Of a stretch of 64,000 nucleotides of DNA, positions 1 to 11,867 are shown piece by piece. Source of the DNA: Amylostereum areolatum. Its lineage: Eukaryota; Basidiomycota; Agaricomycetes; Russulales; Stereaceae. The translations under genes were made by a program, and so were the position numbers. How positions within the stretch are numbered: position 1 is the stretch's first letter; every line of letters begins with the position of its first letter. The DNA lies in the NCBI GenBank assembly GCA_012932865.1, contig SAXG01000100.1, forward strand, positions 1 through 64,000, read 5' to 3'. The notes beneath the pieces are model-generated. The model did no database searches and was not told where the DNA came from. It was given only the letters and a program-made list of their open reading frames with translations.

Positions 1-351
1 CTTTTTTAATTCGCATCATGCTCCAACGACTCACTGCCCGGACTTCCGAACGGTGTTCCGCATCCTTATCTATGACATCATTGCTCCGGACTCCCGCCCT
101 CCTCCCCATGACTCCTTTCTTATTGTTCCCCCCGCTCGCACCACATACGCATCGCATCGCACCATCGTTCCCACTTGTATATAAGGACAGTCTCCCTTTT
201 CCCTTTTCCTCAGACTGTCCATCTCGTCATACGGTACTGTAGCGCACATTGCACTACCCTAGGCTGACCACTCGAATCATATGTTCTCTCTTGCTCCTCC
301 CATCGTTGCGACTTAGGCGGTTCCATCGGTCTCATAAACGCGTTTCTGACA
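1..351 (+). repeat. Diverged partial LTR of the gypsy family
   Basis: This stretch is the reverse complement of most of the 420-bp LTR found at 36440-36859, 43114-43533 and 51970-52389, ending in the LTR terminus TTTCTGACA at about 351. It carries scattered substitutions, whereas the other three copies look identical, so it is an older insertion. The first about 18 bases no longer align well and the distal part of the LTR is missing or lies outside the window. The LTR promoter (TATATAAGG near 178) points to the plus strand here. No internal element sequence adjoins it inside the window, so it is a solo or truncated LTR. Confidence 0.85.
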
Positions 352-1138
352 GATGTCTAATGGGGGGACAGGGATTTTGCCAAAGGGGATGATGTGTTAT
401 AGATTAGTTATCGGCGGGTCGAAGGAGAAGAGGTCAGGGATATTTGCCTCGGCGGACAAGGTCGACTGAACAGACGGAAACTTGAAATCTAGAAGTTGGT
501 TGATCGGAAGATCGTCATCTGGGATAAGGGACGCGTAGATGGGAGGGACCTCGTATTCAACGCGGTCTATAAGTTTGGGAGGCATAAGAGGGGAGGGAGA
601 ATGGGTGAGGGGACTCCGAGTCGAGTCCGGAGGATGTTGAAGTTTGGCAGTGCAAGGAAAGAGCGAGAGTTTCCCGAGGCGCAAAAAAATCGCAAATTTA
701 TATATGCGGGCCATTGCCTCACCTATAAGGAATAGCGTGGCCTGTCTGCGTTGCCGTGTCTCAGATTGGCGGTGGGCCATGGCGCACCACCTGGAGTTGG
801 TGGAGCCTGAGGCCATTGTTCGTATGTCACGCGTCCATCAGCAAAATAACACATTGAGTTGGGGTCTGTTTTGATGAGTTGCTGAGTTGAGCAACCGACG
901 AAACACCCAAAACAGCCAAACTCCAAAACTTGTCTGAAACCCAAGTCTATTGGGGGGTTTGGGAAACTCAAGGCTCAACTGGGGGTAACTGATACTAAAC
1001 TTCTGTACAATACATACCAAACCCAGGCTACTTCCAGTATTATTTTGCTTGTACCCTAGAATCACTCATTTAAAAGGACATGATAACACTTTTTTATATT
1101 ATGAAATATATAGTATAACATATTATAACAAATGTAAT
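352..1138. other. Intergenic, no supported gene
   Basis: No gene is clearly supported. A minus-strand frame ending at 397 contains a plausible-looking acidic C-terminus starting at a Met at 585 (62 codons), but there is no recognisable domain and no clear splice context. The 1080-1135 part is AT-rich. Confidence 0.4.
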
Positions 1139-1935
1139 CTACAACATCGGGCGGCGAGAGCGGGACAACAAGGCCGAGATGAGGGGCGGCAAGGGCGGGG
1201 CAACTAAGGCAACGGGAGCAAGGCAACGGGAGCAAGGCAGCGAGAGCGAGGCGGGGTGGCGGGAGCGAGGCAAGGCGAGGCTGAAGGGGTGACGTGGGCG
1301 GAAGGAGTGAGGGGGCGACGAGGGTGACACGGGCATTGCGGGCGACGCAGGCGGCGAGGACGTCGCGGGTGGCGCGGGCGTTGTGGGTGACCGGGGCATC
1401 GAGGGCGGCGAGGGTGACACGCGCGGCGAGGGTGGCGAGGGTGGCGAGGGTGACGCGCGCGGCGAGTGTTACGGGGGTGATGCGGGTGACGGGGGCATCT
1501 AGGGAGTCGCGGGTGACGGGGGAGTCGGAGGTGATGCGGGCCTTGCAGGTGACGCAGGCGTCGAGGGCGACACAGGTGTTGCGGGTGACGGGGGCGGCGA
1601 GGGTATTGCGAGAGACGGTGGTGTTGCGGGAGACGGGGGCGTCGAGGGCGACGGGGGTGACAGGGCGTTAAGGGTAGCGGGGGCGGTGAGGGCATTGCGG
1701 GAGACGGGGGCGCGAGGGCATTGCGGAAAACAGGGGCGGCGAGGGCGTTGCGGGAGACGGGTGCAGCGAGGGCGTCGCGGGCGACGGGGGCATCGAGCGC
1801 GTCGCGGGTGGCGAGGGTGTCAAGGGTGTCGAGCGCGTTGAGGGTGACGCGGGCGTTGCGGGTGACGCGGGCGGCGAAGGTGCCGAGCGCGTTGAGGGTG
1901 ACGGGGGTGGGAGGGACGACGGGGGTGGGAGGGGA
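1139..1935. repeat. Degenerate G-rich minisatellite
   Basis: About 0.8 kb made of imperfect repeats of GCG/GGCGAGGGTGACG-like words (multiples of 3, roughly 9-18 bp). The plus strand is strongly G-rich and the minus strand C-rich. Because the repeat is a multiple of three and lacks stops, it opens long frames on both strands (271 codons on the minus strand) with Arg-His-Pro or Arg-Val-Thr-rich translations. I take these frames as by-products of the repeat, not genes. Confidence 0.8.
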
Positions 1936-2329
1936 GACGGAGGATGGTGGTGGTGGTTGTCTACGAGAGTGTGAGCTGGCGCGTCGGCAGAAGTGCCCCG
2001 TGAATTGTCTCACGGTCAAATGCCTTTAGGGCAGGCCTAATGGAACCTTCTGGCAAATCCCGACGCACGCGCAGGAAGTTGCCGAGTTTCACGAGTACTT
2101 CCTTAACGGGACAACTCGGCAGAACTTCGCAAGAAGCCAACCGGGCATCAAACCCGTGGAAACTCCCCAACCCAATGTGAGAAGTTGCTGATGTCACACT
2201 GGGTTTCGAACCGAACTTCCGGTGGTTCATATGTTCAGTAACGCGTAACGCTTTTTTCGACCGAACACTTGGTCGTAAAGGTACAGTATCCATCTTGCCG
2301 CTATCAGTATTAAACATTCCACAGCAAGA

Positions 2330-3143
2330 ATCCCATCATCGAGGATATCGGATACCGATCAGCACGAGGCCAACGCCGCACCAGACCCGATTGGGCTCAC
2401 CCCGAAGGATGGGCCCAAGGTGAGGGCCACGCTTTTTCGACTCGCTCGGTTAGCCAGAGCCTTTCGCAGGAAGATGTCCGAGGGCTGTGAGTTCGACATC
2501 CATGGGGAATATCGATGCTCGTTTTACGACGAGATTCGGAGGGAAGCCGAAGATGTATGTCTTTGTATGCTGCTGCGTGCGGAGGCTCTCTGACTGCGGT
2601 CTAGTTTGTGAGGTCCAGCACAGCCCAAAGCGGTGAGAATGCAAGCAGTGTTTGCTGGTACATGCGGGACGCTCAACCGTCTATACAGACGACAGCGACA
2701 GTGTAGTAGCGGCAGCGAGGGAGCTTCAAAATTTTCTTGAACCCCTCAGCCTGTGCCACCAAGAAGGTCGCGACCCGCACCTGCTCGCGGTCATATGTAT
2801 GGACGAAGCACACGAACTCACGGATATGCTTATATTTCCCGGAAGAGAGGAAACATGGACCTTGCTCTCTCGGCTGCAATACCCCCTCCGTCAAATCATT
2901 GCTTTTCCATTCTTCACCGTTTGTCCGGCCACGACCGGCAAGTTCGAATTCCATCGGGTTTCTCGCGATCCCGTGTTCGATACTTCCAAGCGTGTTCGCC
3001 AACACAAGTTCAAACAGTTCGACCCTATCACCGAAACAGGCTTCGACGAATTTGCTGAAAAAGTAGATGTGCATAGCGGTCCCTGGACGTTGTCTCGCGT
3101 CGCGTCGACATACAACATCGTACATCTTGGTCGGTCGCTGTGA
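2330..3143 (+). pseudogene. Truncated gene of an agaricomycete-expanded DEAH-containing family
   Basis: The plus strand encodes, in at least two exons, a piece of a protein family that is very numerous in agaricomycete genomes and has no settled function. Visible parts are a segment around 2408-2560 (LARLARAF..), the DEAH signature in 'ICMDEAHELTDML' near 2800, a 'TTGKFEFH' segment near 2935, and the conserved 'LSRVASTYNIVHLGRSL' ending at 3140. In intact relatives, as I remember them, the HLGRP motif is followed by several hundred more residues. Here it meets a GTGAGT donor at 3139 and nothing recognisable follows. The family is therefore represented only by its N-terminal half. The opposite half of a related protein sits at 62989-64000 on the other strand. 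Function unknown; the DEAH motif suggests an NTPase-like fold but I would not assign an activity. Confidence 0.6.
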
Positions 3144-3771
3144 GTCATCGTCCGGATCGTTTCGAGAATCGACGTTCATCGTTGGACGGCGTTCCCTCTA
3201 GTAGAGTCTACTACTAGGTGGCGGTGGGGTCCCGGTGCTGGCCGATAAATGACTAGTTAGCCACAACTTATGAAAGTATAGAAACGATCCAGTCATCATA
3301 AACTTGAGAACCTCTTCCAGTACGAAAACGTCCAAGTCCGAGTCCATGCCAGCCATAAATCATTGCCTGAAAGTACAGTATTGCGGAAGGGGAGAGTCGT
3401 AAAGTTGATAGATAGAGTCATACGATAAACATCGTGGACGAAGAAAGTGACAGTGACGAGGAGACGAAAGGGAGGAAAGGGAGGAAAGATTACGGCAAGG
3501 ACCGAAGGGAACGATGACGACGACAAAAGAGGGGGGAGAGGAAGGTCGAGTAGCGACGTAATAGAGGGACGATATTTATGGACAGATGCTACATCGGACT
3601 CTCCACGGGGCGAGGTTGGGTGTGTGTGTGCGGGTATACAGACAAAGAGTAGACGGGTAGCGATGAGCAGTAAGGACGAGGAATAGACGCGAGGTAGGTG
3701 TCTCGATGGTACTTAGTAAAACACGGAGATATACGATACACGATACAGTTGATTGGTTTGTGTCAGACGCC
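3144..3771. other. Intergenic, no supported gene
   Basis: Nothing recognisable. It contains purine-rich tracts near 3460-3560 and includes the probable 3' UTR of the minus-strand RhoGAP gene to its right. Confidence 0.4.
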
Positions 3772-6447
3772 TCAGGCGCTCTCAGGGTCTTCGACGAAAA
3801 TGTCGGTATAATGGTCTAGGATTGTCTCCACAGCCTGTCGTATCACGTCAGCCCTCCGTCCACAATCCATCAGGACTCGAGACGCACCTTGTTCTGCAAT
3901 GTTGGATCCACCGTAAGCGACTGCCCGTTCGCGTTCGTGAACCCCTGGCTGAAAAGGGTCGGACCAAACACGATCGCAAGGTTCGATATGGACATCGAGT
4001 TCTGTGCTTCAAACTGTGTAATCCTGCCAGGAGTTGTAAGGCCAGATATAACACGAAGGGCTAAACGAGAACGCAAGGCACGTACCGGTTTAGATGACCC
4101 ATGAAATATTTCAGCGTGGCGTAGTTGGGATCGGGGAGCTCGTTGACCCGCTCATGCAGGCGGATGTGACGAAGACGGTCGTTCTCGATGCCTTCGCGGG
4201 GGTTTGAGCCATAGATACGGAAAGGAGGGGAGATCGAACGTACTGGCGGCGTCCAGGAAACCTTGATGTAGATCGTTTGTTAGCAGCGGCTCGGGCAGCT
4301 CGCGTAACCACGCCTTCATGACGCTTGTAACATTTGTGATGTCCGTCGACCACTCGTCTGTATCAAGGTTGACGGCATCCAGATCTGCAAGAGCCCACCC
4401 TTCGGTCAGGCATAATGATGGCGACGAATGGAAGAGGGGAGCACCTTTGTCCAAACGTTCTTTCAGTTTCGCAATTTTGCTCATCGTCCCGCTGACACGA
4501 TAGACGCCAACAGAGTACATCCCGTACTTCTCGATGGCCTCGCATAGCTTCACCATGATCGGCGGAACTTCAACATTGTCTCGCGCCATCTGCTCTGCTA
4601 GAGCGACGCCAAACGTCGTCCGACCCTTGTCCGGAACAGGAAGTGCACCGTTACTGGGTGGTACGAGGCGAGGGCTGGGCTGTGTCTTGTCGACATGTTG
4701 TGGTAGCGGTGGAAGCTGCTCAGGAAGACAATCAGGCCAGGAAGTACTTCGAATGAGGCAATCGTACGAAGCCTTCGTGCTCGGGTCCGTTTCGCCGTGG
4801 CCCCCTCTGGACACCGCCATGGGCATATGCGTAATTCTGCATATACACCTTGAAGTCCGCGCGGTTATCAATTGATTCAATGGTAGGTTTCAAACCCGGA
4901 CCTGCCCAGAATTTGGTTAGCATCCTCGACGCAGAGAAGGATAACAAGAGCTCACCATCCTCGACACCGCTGCCGGTTGGAGCCAATGTAGAACCGTCGC
5001 TGACCATGGTGGTCTCGAACAGAAAGGCATATCGTGTAAGGTGGTACTGAGTACCCAAGTCAATCTCGTCGGCGCATTCCTTCAGGGCCTAAACCACAGA
5101 ATCAATCTAGGGATGGGACAGGTGGATGGGTGTGCTTACGCGCAGGATACGGGGTAGCTGAAAGTTGAAATATTCAGAACGGATGGCTTGTGTTTCGGTA
5201 ACGGCTTTTCGATAGGCATCTGACGCAGCGGAGACCCGGGCGCGAACGTCATCCTCCTGCCTCTGGATCTAGAAGAAAAACGCGTGAGATTCAGCAGGTG
5301 GCAGGCAGCGTACAACGACTCACGTTCCCTGGATTCTTCCCTTTGAGCAACAGACCACCTTTCGCCACAGCCTTCCCAATGGCTCGTTTCCCGCCCACTG
5401 GTGGCCGAGAGGTGATGTTGTTGTCCTTGAACGATTCTCCCTCCTTCTGTAGCAGGATACGCTCCAGCTCCTCCACCGACTGGTCGAAACGGACCTTGCT
5501 CTTCTCTGTGATGAGCTCAGACTCTTGTAGGGTACGTTCGTACCGGGTGGCGAGGTCCTTGGTCTAATCGAGAACAAGGGTATTGGAAGTCAGCTCAGTG
5601 GGGAAAGGGGAGAACACGGACGTGTTTGCGATTCTTGTCCACCTCCTTAGCAAGGTTGGCCAGGTCGTCGCTCATCTCGTTCAGGCGCTGGGCGAAACGT
5701 ATCCGGTTGTCAGCCATGATATCGTGGATCCTCATTGTGGATTGCCAGGCCGTTACAAACGAGCTGGAAGGGGGGTAGAGATGATCGATCAGGTAAGAAC
5801 GATATGTCATGACAGTGTACACACCCTGCCTTTCCATCGTTGAGCGCATATGCATCGGCTGTGCTCTTAGCGACCTTCTGGAGCCCTCTCCCGTACTCGT
5901 CCTCCAAGAACGCCCTCTTCTTGAAGAAAGCGGATGCTTCCTATATTCAGGTAAGCAGTCTACATTGCAGAGGGGGGTCGTATACTCACCCTACATGACA
6001 CCATGCTTTGCTTTATTCTATCCAACAGTAGCGGCACACCACACTGTCGGTATCTGCTTCAGCAACCTTCAGTGAACGAGAAGACAGAAAGCTTACATCG
6101 AGCTCGCAGAGGGCCCTCAGTACGTTTTCGTCAAAGGTGGGCTCGACGATTGACAATTCCGCCGGCGTGGAGGTGACTTCTGAGGCATGGTTGAGGCCGT
6201 CCCGCCACTGAGTGGCGCCCGCCTTGCCCGCCGGATCAAGGTCGGCGCTCGATCGCGGGGGGGATGACGAGCTCGATGAAAGAGATGGTCTTGAGGGTAA
6301 AGAGAAGTTGTTGCCCGAGGGCATAGCAGAAGATTGAGAGGAGGAGGGCTGGAAGGGGATAGAGGCGTAGCTGGTCGTCGGGGATCCCATCTCGTGGCTG
6401 GTAGTCGGGGGATGAGAGCCGCCATCGTCGTGTGTATTGACGCTCAT
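3772..6447 (-). CDS. F-BAR and RhoGAP domain protein (Rgd1-like)
   Basis: Multi-exon minus-strand gene, start ATG at 6447 and stop TGA at 3774-3772. The Ser/Pro-rich N-terminus is followed by an FCH/F-BAR coiled-coil region encoded from about 6150 to 5150 ('AFLEDEYGRGLQKVAK', 'ADNRIRFAQRLNEMSDDLA'). The RhoGAP domain lies at about 4640-3790. It includes 'VYRVSGTMSKIAKLKERL', whose Arg is the arginine finger, then 'AWLRELPEPLL' and 'NLAIVFGPTLF'. Proteins of this build bind curved plasma membrane through the F-BAR dimer and stimulate GTP hydrolysis by Rho-type GTPases. Yeast Rgd1 acts on Rho3/Rho4 in polarity and wall-stress responses. Domain order and apparent length match fungal Rgd1 homologues. 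Exon joints are inferred from GT-AG sites and conserved blocks; some small exons are uncertain. Confidence 0.9.
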
Positions 6448-8032
6448 CGCACATTCGGGGTGGTAGTCACCGTGGCCGTCGTCGTCGACGTGCTCGCCGT
6501 TGCTGAGAACCAGCTGCGCCCGAGCCGCACATTGCTTGTCGCCTAAATGGCACGTGACTCCCAGGCCCAGAGGCAGCTGCAGGCCGGCAGGCCTCAGGCC
6601 TCAGGTCCAGGGGCCCCCAAACCTGAACCAAGTACTCTCAGGCTCGTATGTCTCAGAAGTACAGGTATCTATTTGGATTATATGGTCACGAGGAGTTCAC
6701 TTCATTGCTGTTCGTTTCCTGACTGAGCGGCGGACGTTGCTGCTGGTGTAACGTTGAACCCCCATTTTTGACTCGCAGGAACCCGTATTTCAATGGAGGA
6801 GTTCCCGTAAGATTTGTACGAGTCACCCGTCGTATCATTGACTAACATCGATCCTAGGAACGTAGGAGGATATCGAACTCTTCTACCTACAATTTTACGA
6901 CGTAGCCTGGCTACTGACAGTATAGCAAGCCTCAGGCTTTCGTCTTCTCGTGCGCCGCGTAAGGCCGCTTTCTCAAATGTTGTCAAGGGCTCTCAGGCTC
7001 CGCCACTTATACAGTCACGCCGGCAAGGATTCTGAGCATTTGACTCATCAGTTCTCCGACATATTGTCCCCTATATCAGTCTACCCGTTCTGGCCCAACT
7101 CCTACGATCAAGTATCGACCTATACGGTTTCAATCACGATGGTGCGCCCACAGGGACCACCCAACAGCAGATCGTACTGCTATTCCTCTGGCATTGGGAA
7201 AGTTTTGATCACTGCTCGCAGGAGTGTGTGGTCCGTGAACGCCATTCGAATCGAGTTTCAGATCGATTTGGGTCCTAGCATCTAGCCTTCATCATCGATC
7301 AGCATCTGTCCATACAAATCACAGACCTGGATAAGGGCTCCTTGTCCTGCGGTGTCCGGGCGCGCATCTCATCCGAATATCCGTGGAAGGACGAACCGAG
7401 AGCTTCTTGAACCGCACCAGGTGGATATCCACTGGATGGTAGTTCCGCCCGGAAAATACTTGGTAAGCTCAGGTTACATCCTTCCCTACGTTACGAGGAA
7501 ATTTTTCTGATGAATCCAGGAGGACGGGATGCCATGAAATCGAGTCTCGTTCTATGCTAGTCCTTAGTAGTAAAGATACATGTATACCCACTTAGAGCCA
7601 CTGTTATCTGAAGGTCCATCTAATCCACATACCGTGTACGTTGTGAATGGCGGAGCCAGCATTGAGTCCTTGACCCACACTGCGTCCCGATAATACGATG
7701 GAGAAAATTATAGGATTGGGTCTACAGGATGCACCTCGTAAAGATTAAGTACTGCTGGATAGAGGTGCTACAATGCCAGCATGGCTGAATATAGACGAGG
7801 GCCGGTGATGAGGGATGGGCAGGAGCGGAGAAGAAGAATCCTGCGGAATACTAAGGGATATGTATCGTGTAGTAAGCTTGTCTAAACACAAAGCAAGGCG
7901 TTAGCGAGGAATGTAAGGTAAGTAACGAGCCGCGGCCACGGAAAGGGTTAGGCTTAATAATCGACGTCCACGGCCTAGCTGTGTTGCGAGCATTTCGAGG
8001 TCTTTATGATTGTGGCGTGACGGTACTCTTCT
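6448..8032. other. Long intergenic stretch without a supported gene
   Basis: About 1.6 kb. It should hold the promoter of the Rgd1-like gene at its left end. Short open frames occur on both strands (for example 6986-6702 minus and 6950-7285 plus), but none shows conserved motifs, sensible introns or strong codon bias. I see no repeats with clear ends. Confidence 0.4.
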
Positions 8033-8302
8033 CTAAAATAACGCGTCAGCGCCACAGTGGCCGTAAGCAACCATGAATTCTACGAACAGCTGTTTACAGA
8101 CTCCCCCGCACTGTGACATCGGGTGGGGATGGTTGGCAGCTCCACGGCAATTCGTGCCGCCCGAGCAAGAGACCTGAGGAGTCCAAATGAGTAAATTGCG
8201 CGAGCGATGAAATGTCAGAGCAAGCAGTACATGCTTAACTGGCCTCGCCACGTCTGAGCATCCACAGGCATATTTCGTAGTGTTGATGAGGAAGAGACAC
8301 AT
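8033..8302 (-). CDS. Small cysteine-rich protein (MC..CGC type), hypothetical
   Basis: Two exons, 8302-8231 and 8173-8033, with an in-frame 57-nt intron at 8230-8174 (GTACTG...CTCAG, branch-point-like CTGAC inside) give a 70-residue protein. It starts 'MCLFLINTTKYACGCSDV' and continues with 'CSGGTNCRGAANHPHPMSQC' and a further Cys. Many agaricomycete genomes hold families of short intracellular-looking proteins of this pattern (Met-Cys start, a CGC motif, then C-x(n)-NC..H..C..C), all of unknown function. No signal peptide is visible. A longer read-through frame of 225 codons begins upstream at 8710, but its 5' half looks non-coding, so I chose the internal start. Confidence 0.45.
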   Translation of the reverse strand: MCLFLINTTKYACGCSDVARPVKHVLLALTFHRSRNLLIWTPQVSCSGGTNCRGAANHPHPMSQCGGVCKQLFVEFMVAYGHCGADALF

Positions 8303-9242
8303 GCTATAGAAGAAGGGGTAGCTTTGAAGAGAGAACAACAGGCCGCTGAATAGGTGTTTTTCGAGGTGGACCATGCAAGGACATTTATACGAGAAGCGGA
8401 ACGCCATCCTAGTATTCGAAACGTCGTACCCACCTCGCTGCAAAAACAGAACATCGTGATCATGAACCGTCCTTGACCCGGATACGCGACGTCGAACGGA
8501 TCCACGACGTGAGGGAAGGGGTGGGGGTGGTGTTTTATCTCGAGTGGCTGAAAAGGTTTTCGTATCAAGGTCTGTTGCCGAGGATGATCTAGCCGCCGAC
8601 GTATGTGAGCAACAGATGTACAATAGTTGACCACAGTGAACACGCAATGATAGCGCATTATAACCGGGGTGCGAAGCCACATCGCACTGTAGAATAGGGC
8701 TACACCCCATGTGGGGAGTTTACCTTTCCGCCATGCTAGATGAGGCGCAAGTGTTGTCCAGCACCGAGAGAGTATAGCAGTGGCGTAATCAAGTGGCTCC
8801 TTACCAGATTCGAAGAATAGCGCGTCTGAAACGGACGGACGCCGGGTTCATCGTGCAGAAGAGCAAAAGCGATGAAAGCGTCCCACCCGTGTGGCGAAAT
8901 AAGGTTCACGTAGCTGTTTTTTGAAGACCCCGTCCCTGGCTTACGCTCCAAAGATGGGTCTGGACGCGAAACGCGATCTGTACTCCGTAGTTTTGGCGCC
9001 TAACGTATGGTTATTCGAGTCACTGCGTTGGAAAACGTAGAGAGTCCTTATCGATAGCCACACTCGGCGGAGGAGATCTGTTACCCGTAGCTTCCCATTC
9101 CGTCCACCTGGTAGTTTCTCAACAGAGTGGCGAGTCCGTGGGGGCGTCTACAGTGAGTGCAAAAATGCCATTTTCGTGTGTCGAGAGAGGGATAACGAAC
9201 GGCGTACTCCAGTCTCCATCACATCCGTGTGCAGATGTACAA
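8303..9242. other. Intergenic, no supported gene
   Basis: Minus-strand frames occur at 8951-8736 (71 codons) and within 8710-8303, without recognisable motifs. The left end should contain the promoter of the small Cys-rich gene and the right end the 3' UTR of the nucleoporin gene. Confidence 0.35.
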
Positions 9243-11867
9243 TCATAACGCGCTTCCGATTACCCCAGAACCTACCATGGTACAGCGCCCGTAATATTTC
9301 GCCAGTGTGAGGCGCGTCATTTCAAGGCGACGCAGTGCCTCCGCTTCGCTCGCCCCCTTCATCGTTCTTCGCAGCACCGACAAGTAATCATCTCCGGATC
9401 CGTGGGTGGTCCTAACATAAATCTCCTCCAAACGTCGAAGGAGTTCAACGGCGCCCACAGAGGAGAATAGCATGGCCGCTTCTAAGACCGCCGGTCAAAA
9501 GAGACATCTCACGTGACAGTATACGCTTACCAATTTTAAGCAGCTCGGTCGCATCGCACAATAGAATGCCCCACCATGCCTTCGGGGCGATGTCTTGTTG
9601 GAAGAGCGTCAGGAGGTCCAGGGCCGCGTCCTGTAGATCACCGTTCAACCGTCTTTGATGGAATTCGGCGTATCGCACAGCGAACATCAAGCGACGGGTG
9701 AAAATTCCAGTGGCGCCAGGATGAGCCCGCAGCTCCTGTAAGGACGGGGCAGTGGTCGCCACTAGGCGGGAAAAAGTGACCGGACCTGCGGTGCAGGTTT
9801 CAGCTACCGTATGGAATTGGTGAATTGATAGATTACCGTGTAATATGTATTCCTCCAGCACACAGTCCACAACATATCCAAGACCCACCCAATCCTCCGC
9901 CGTGGTCATGTAAGATATGGCCAAACCATATTCCTTGCCACGAAGGAATCTCTTGGCAGCGATCTTCCGTTAACAATTCAGTATACAATCGACACCAATC
10001 AAGTCAGACATCTCACTGCGCACACCATCCGCCTTATATGCTCCCTTTCGTACTCAAAGCAGGTCTTAACGACCTCCTTCAGGATCTCCGGAACTTCCCC
10101 CAACCCGTCATTGTCCCTTCCGCTCACTGTCTGAATCGGCACTCGCAGGAGGACTTCGTCAGCTCGTTGCCTTCCGATTTCTCCGCACGAGCATAAGTAC
10201 GACACCGTGATCCGCCACAGAGCTGGATCAGAACGAAGGTAATCGGCGTACGCTAGGACATACTGGTGACGAGTCGACAACTCAGTTCTAGAAGAGCATG
10301 AGAGTCCGACGCGACTTATGAAAATGGAAAATAAGCTTACTCTTCGTCCGCCCTGTCGTCAACAAGGTCAAGGATTTCCATAGTGTCAGCCCAGTGAGCT
10401 GAGAGCCATGTGTCAAACTTCGCCGCCAGAGTTAAAGCCTGCGAAGGCTGTCCGGAGAAAAGCGCCACCAAAATCGAGTCTTCGACGTCAGTTGGATCGG
10501 GCGGGACAGACTCTAAGACTTGGCCGACTATATCACTGCGTGTCAAGTTAGTTATCGCAACGAATTGCGTTCAAAATCCTCACGGGAGGTCCTGTCTCTG
10601 CAAGCGATGATCGACAAAGATACCCCACGCCGCGCAGAGATCCTTCCAATCGCCACCGATACCCAGGCAAACGGTTTGAATGATTTCAGGTCGGCCTTCC
10701 AGGATACCGACAATATCACTTATGCTACCCCACCAATTGTTCGTCTCAACACCGCGCGATTTTTCAGGGATGCGGTCCAGGGCCACGCGGAGAGCCTTCA
10801 CGCGTTCTATCCAACGTCGTTGAGCAACAACGAAGTCTCGTTCGGTTGAAAAATTGGTCAGCCGAGGCTGTGCGGACAGAATAGGTCGCAGGGACTCGGA
10901 TATTCCTCGGAGACCATCGGATGGGTGACGGGAAAGGGCGGCGAGAAAGAAGTCTGAGGACTTGGAGAGTCCACGAAGCACGGTCCTGCGCCAGGTAAGT
11001 AAGATAAGTCCGGGTTGAATATCGAAGAAAACTGACTTTGTAAGATACGGCCAAAATGTCTCGTCCTCCCATGGACGGTCCTGGACACCGAGGTGATCTC
11101 CCTCTTCCGAAGTGGGATCGATATAATTGAAGTTGAGCCATTCCATGAGTTCCTCCCCGATGGGTACGTCCTCGGCACCGCTATCAGGGACATACAGGAC
11201 GACAAAAAGTGACAATGCCGTGTAGAGGACTCGATAGTGATCAGCGTCATACTGCAGTGACTCTGGCTTATCGAGGGACTGCAGCGGGAACGTTAGAAAG
11301 CTACACAAGGGTCAACAAGGGAATTGAACATACAGATGCGTGGACCCATGCCTCTTTTGCAAAAGTAACATAGTCCATCATGAGCTTTGCTATCATCCTG
11401 TATCTCTCTTCTTCTCCCAGACTGCCAACGTCATTGAACGTTACAGTCACACAGCCATTCGAAGACATACGTGGTGGAGAAGCCATTCCGAGAGTTTTGT
11501 CGGAGATTTTGAAAGGCAGCGAAGATGACAGAGGTGTCACTCAAGAACTGCGCTGACAGAGTCAGACTCGATACGACGAGAACAATGACATCACACACCA
11601 GTCGTCTCTCCGCAGACGGTACCCTCTCCGCGCTCGCTGTGTAGATATCCTGCGTCGATTGCGAGAGCTTCAAGGCTTTTGGCTCGGTCTAGCATTGCAT
11701 GAGATCGGAAGTGAATAATCGTGGCATAGACGTACCAAGGAAGTTGAGAACGCAGCCAGTGAGGCATCTCTGGGGGAGACGGTGAAGGACAGCGTACGTC
11801 CGGATCGTGTAAACTCGGCGCCTGCTCCTCGCTTGAAAAGGGGTGGATAAAGTTGCACTTGATTCAT
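9243..11867 (-). CDS. NUP85: Nuclear pore protein Nup85
   Basis: Multi-exon minus-strand gene. The start is taken at the ATG at 11867 ('MNQVQLYPPLFKRGAGAEF'), followed by a GTACGT intron at about 11736. The large middle exon 11285-10583 carries an alpha-helical region ending 'GGDWKDLCAAWGIFVDHR'. Downstream exons continue with 'ESVPPDPTDVEDSILVALFS', 'SSRHQYVLAYADYLRSDP'-type helices and 'RMVCAVRCLT', then 'LAISYMTTAEDWVGLGYVVD'. The C-terminus 'LEMTRLTLAKYYGRCTM' lies near 9290. This succession is the all-helical solenoid of Nup85 (Nup75), a scaffold subunit of the Nup107-160/Nup84 Y-complex of the nuclear pore. The exact last exon is uncertain: either the frame runs to the TGA at 9243, or a GTAGGT donor near 9278 leads to a short further exon. 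Confidence 0.8.

Noticed and set aside
1204..2019. 271-codon minus-strand frame
   Set aside because: Low-complexity translation of the minisatellite; no domain, no introns, and equally open frames on the other strand.
6702..6986. 94-codon minus-strand frame between the Rgd1-like gene and the Cys-rich gene
   Set aside because: No motif, no splice context and no upstream or downstream exons that extend it.
8215..8682. 155-codon minus-strand frame
   Set aside because: Overlaps the Cys-rich gene in another frame and has no recognisable content.
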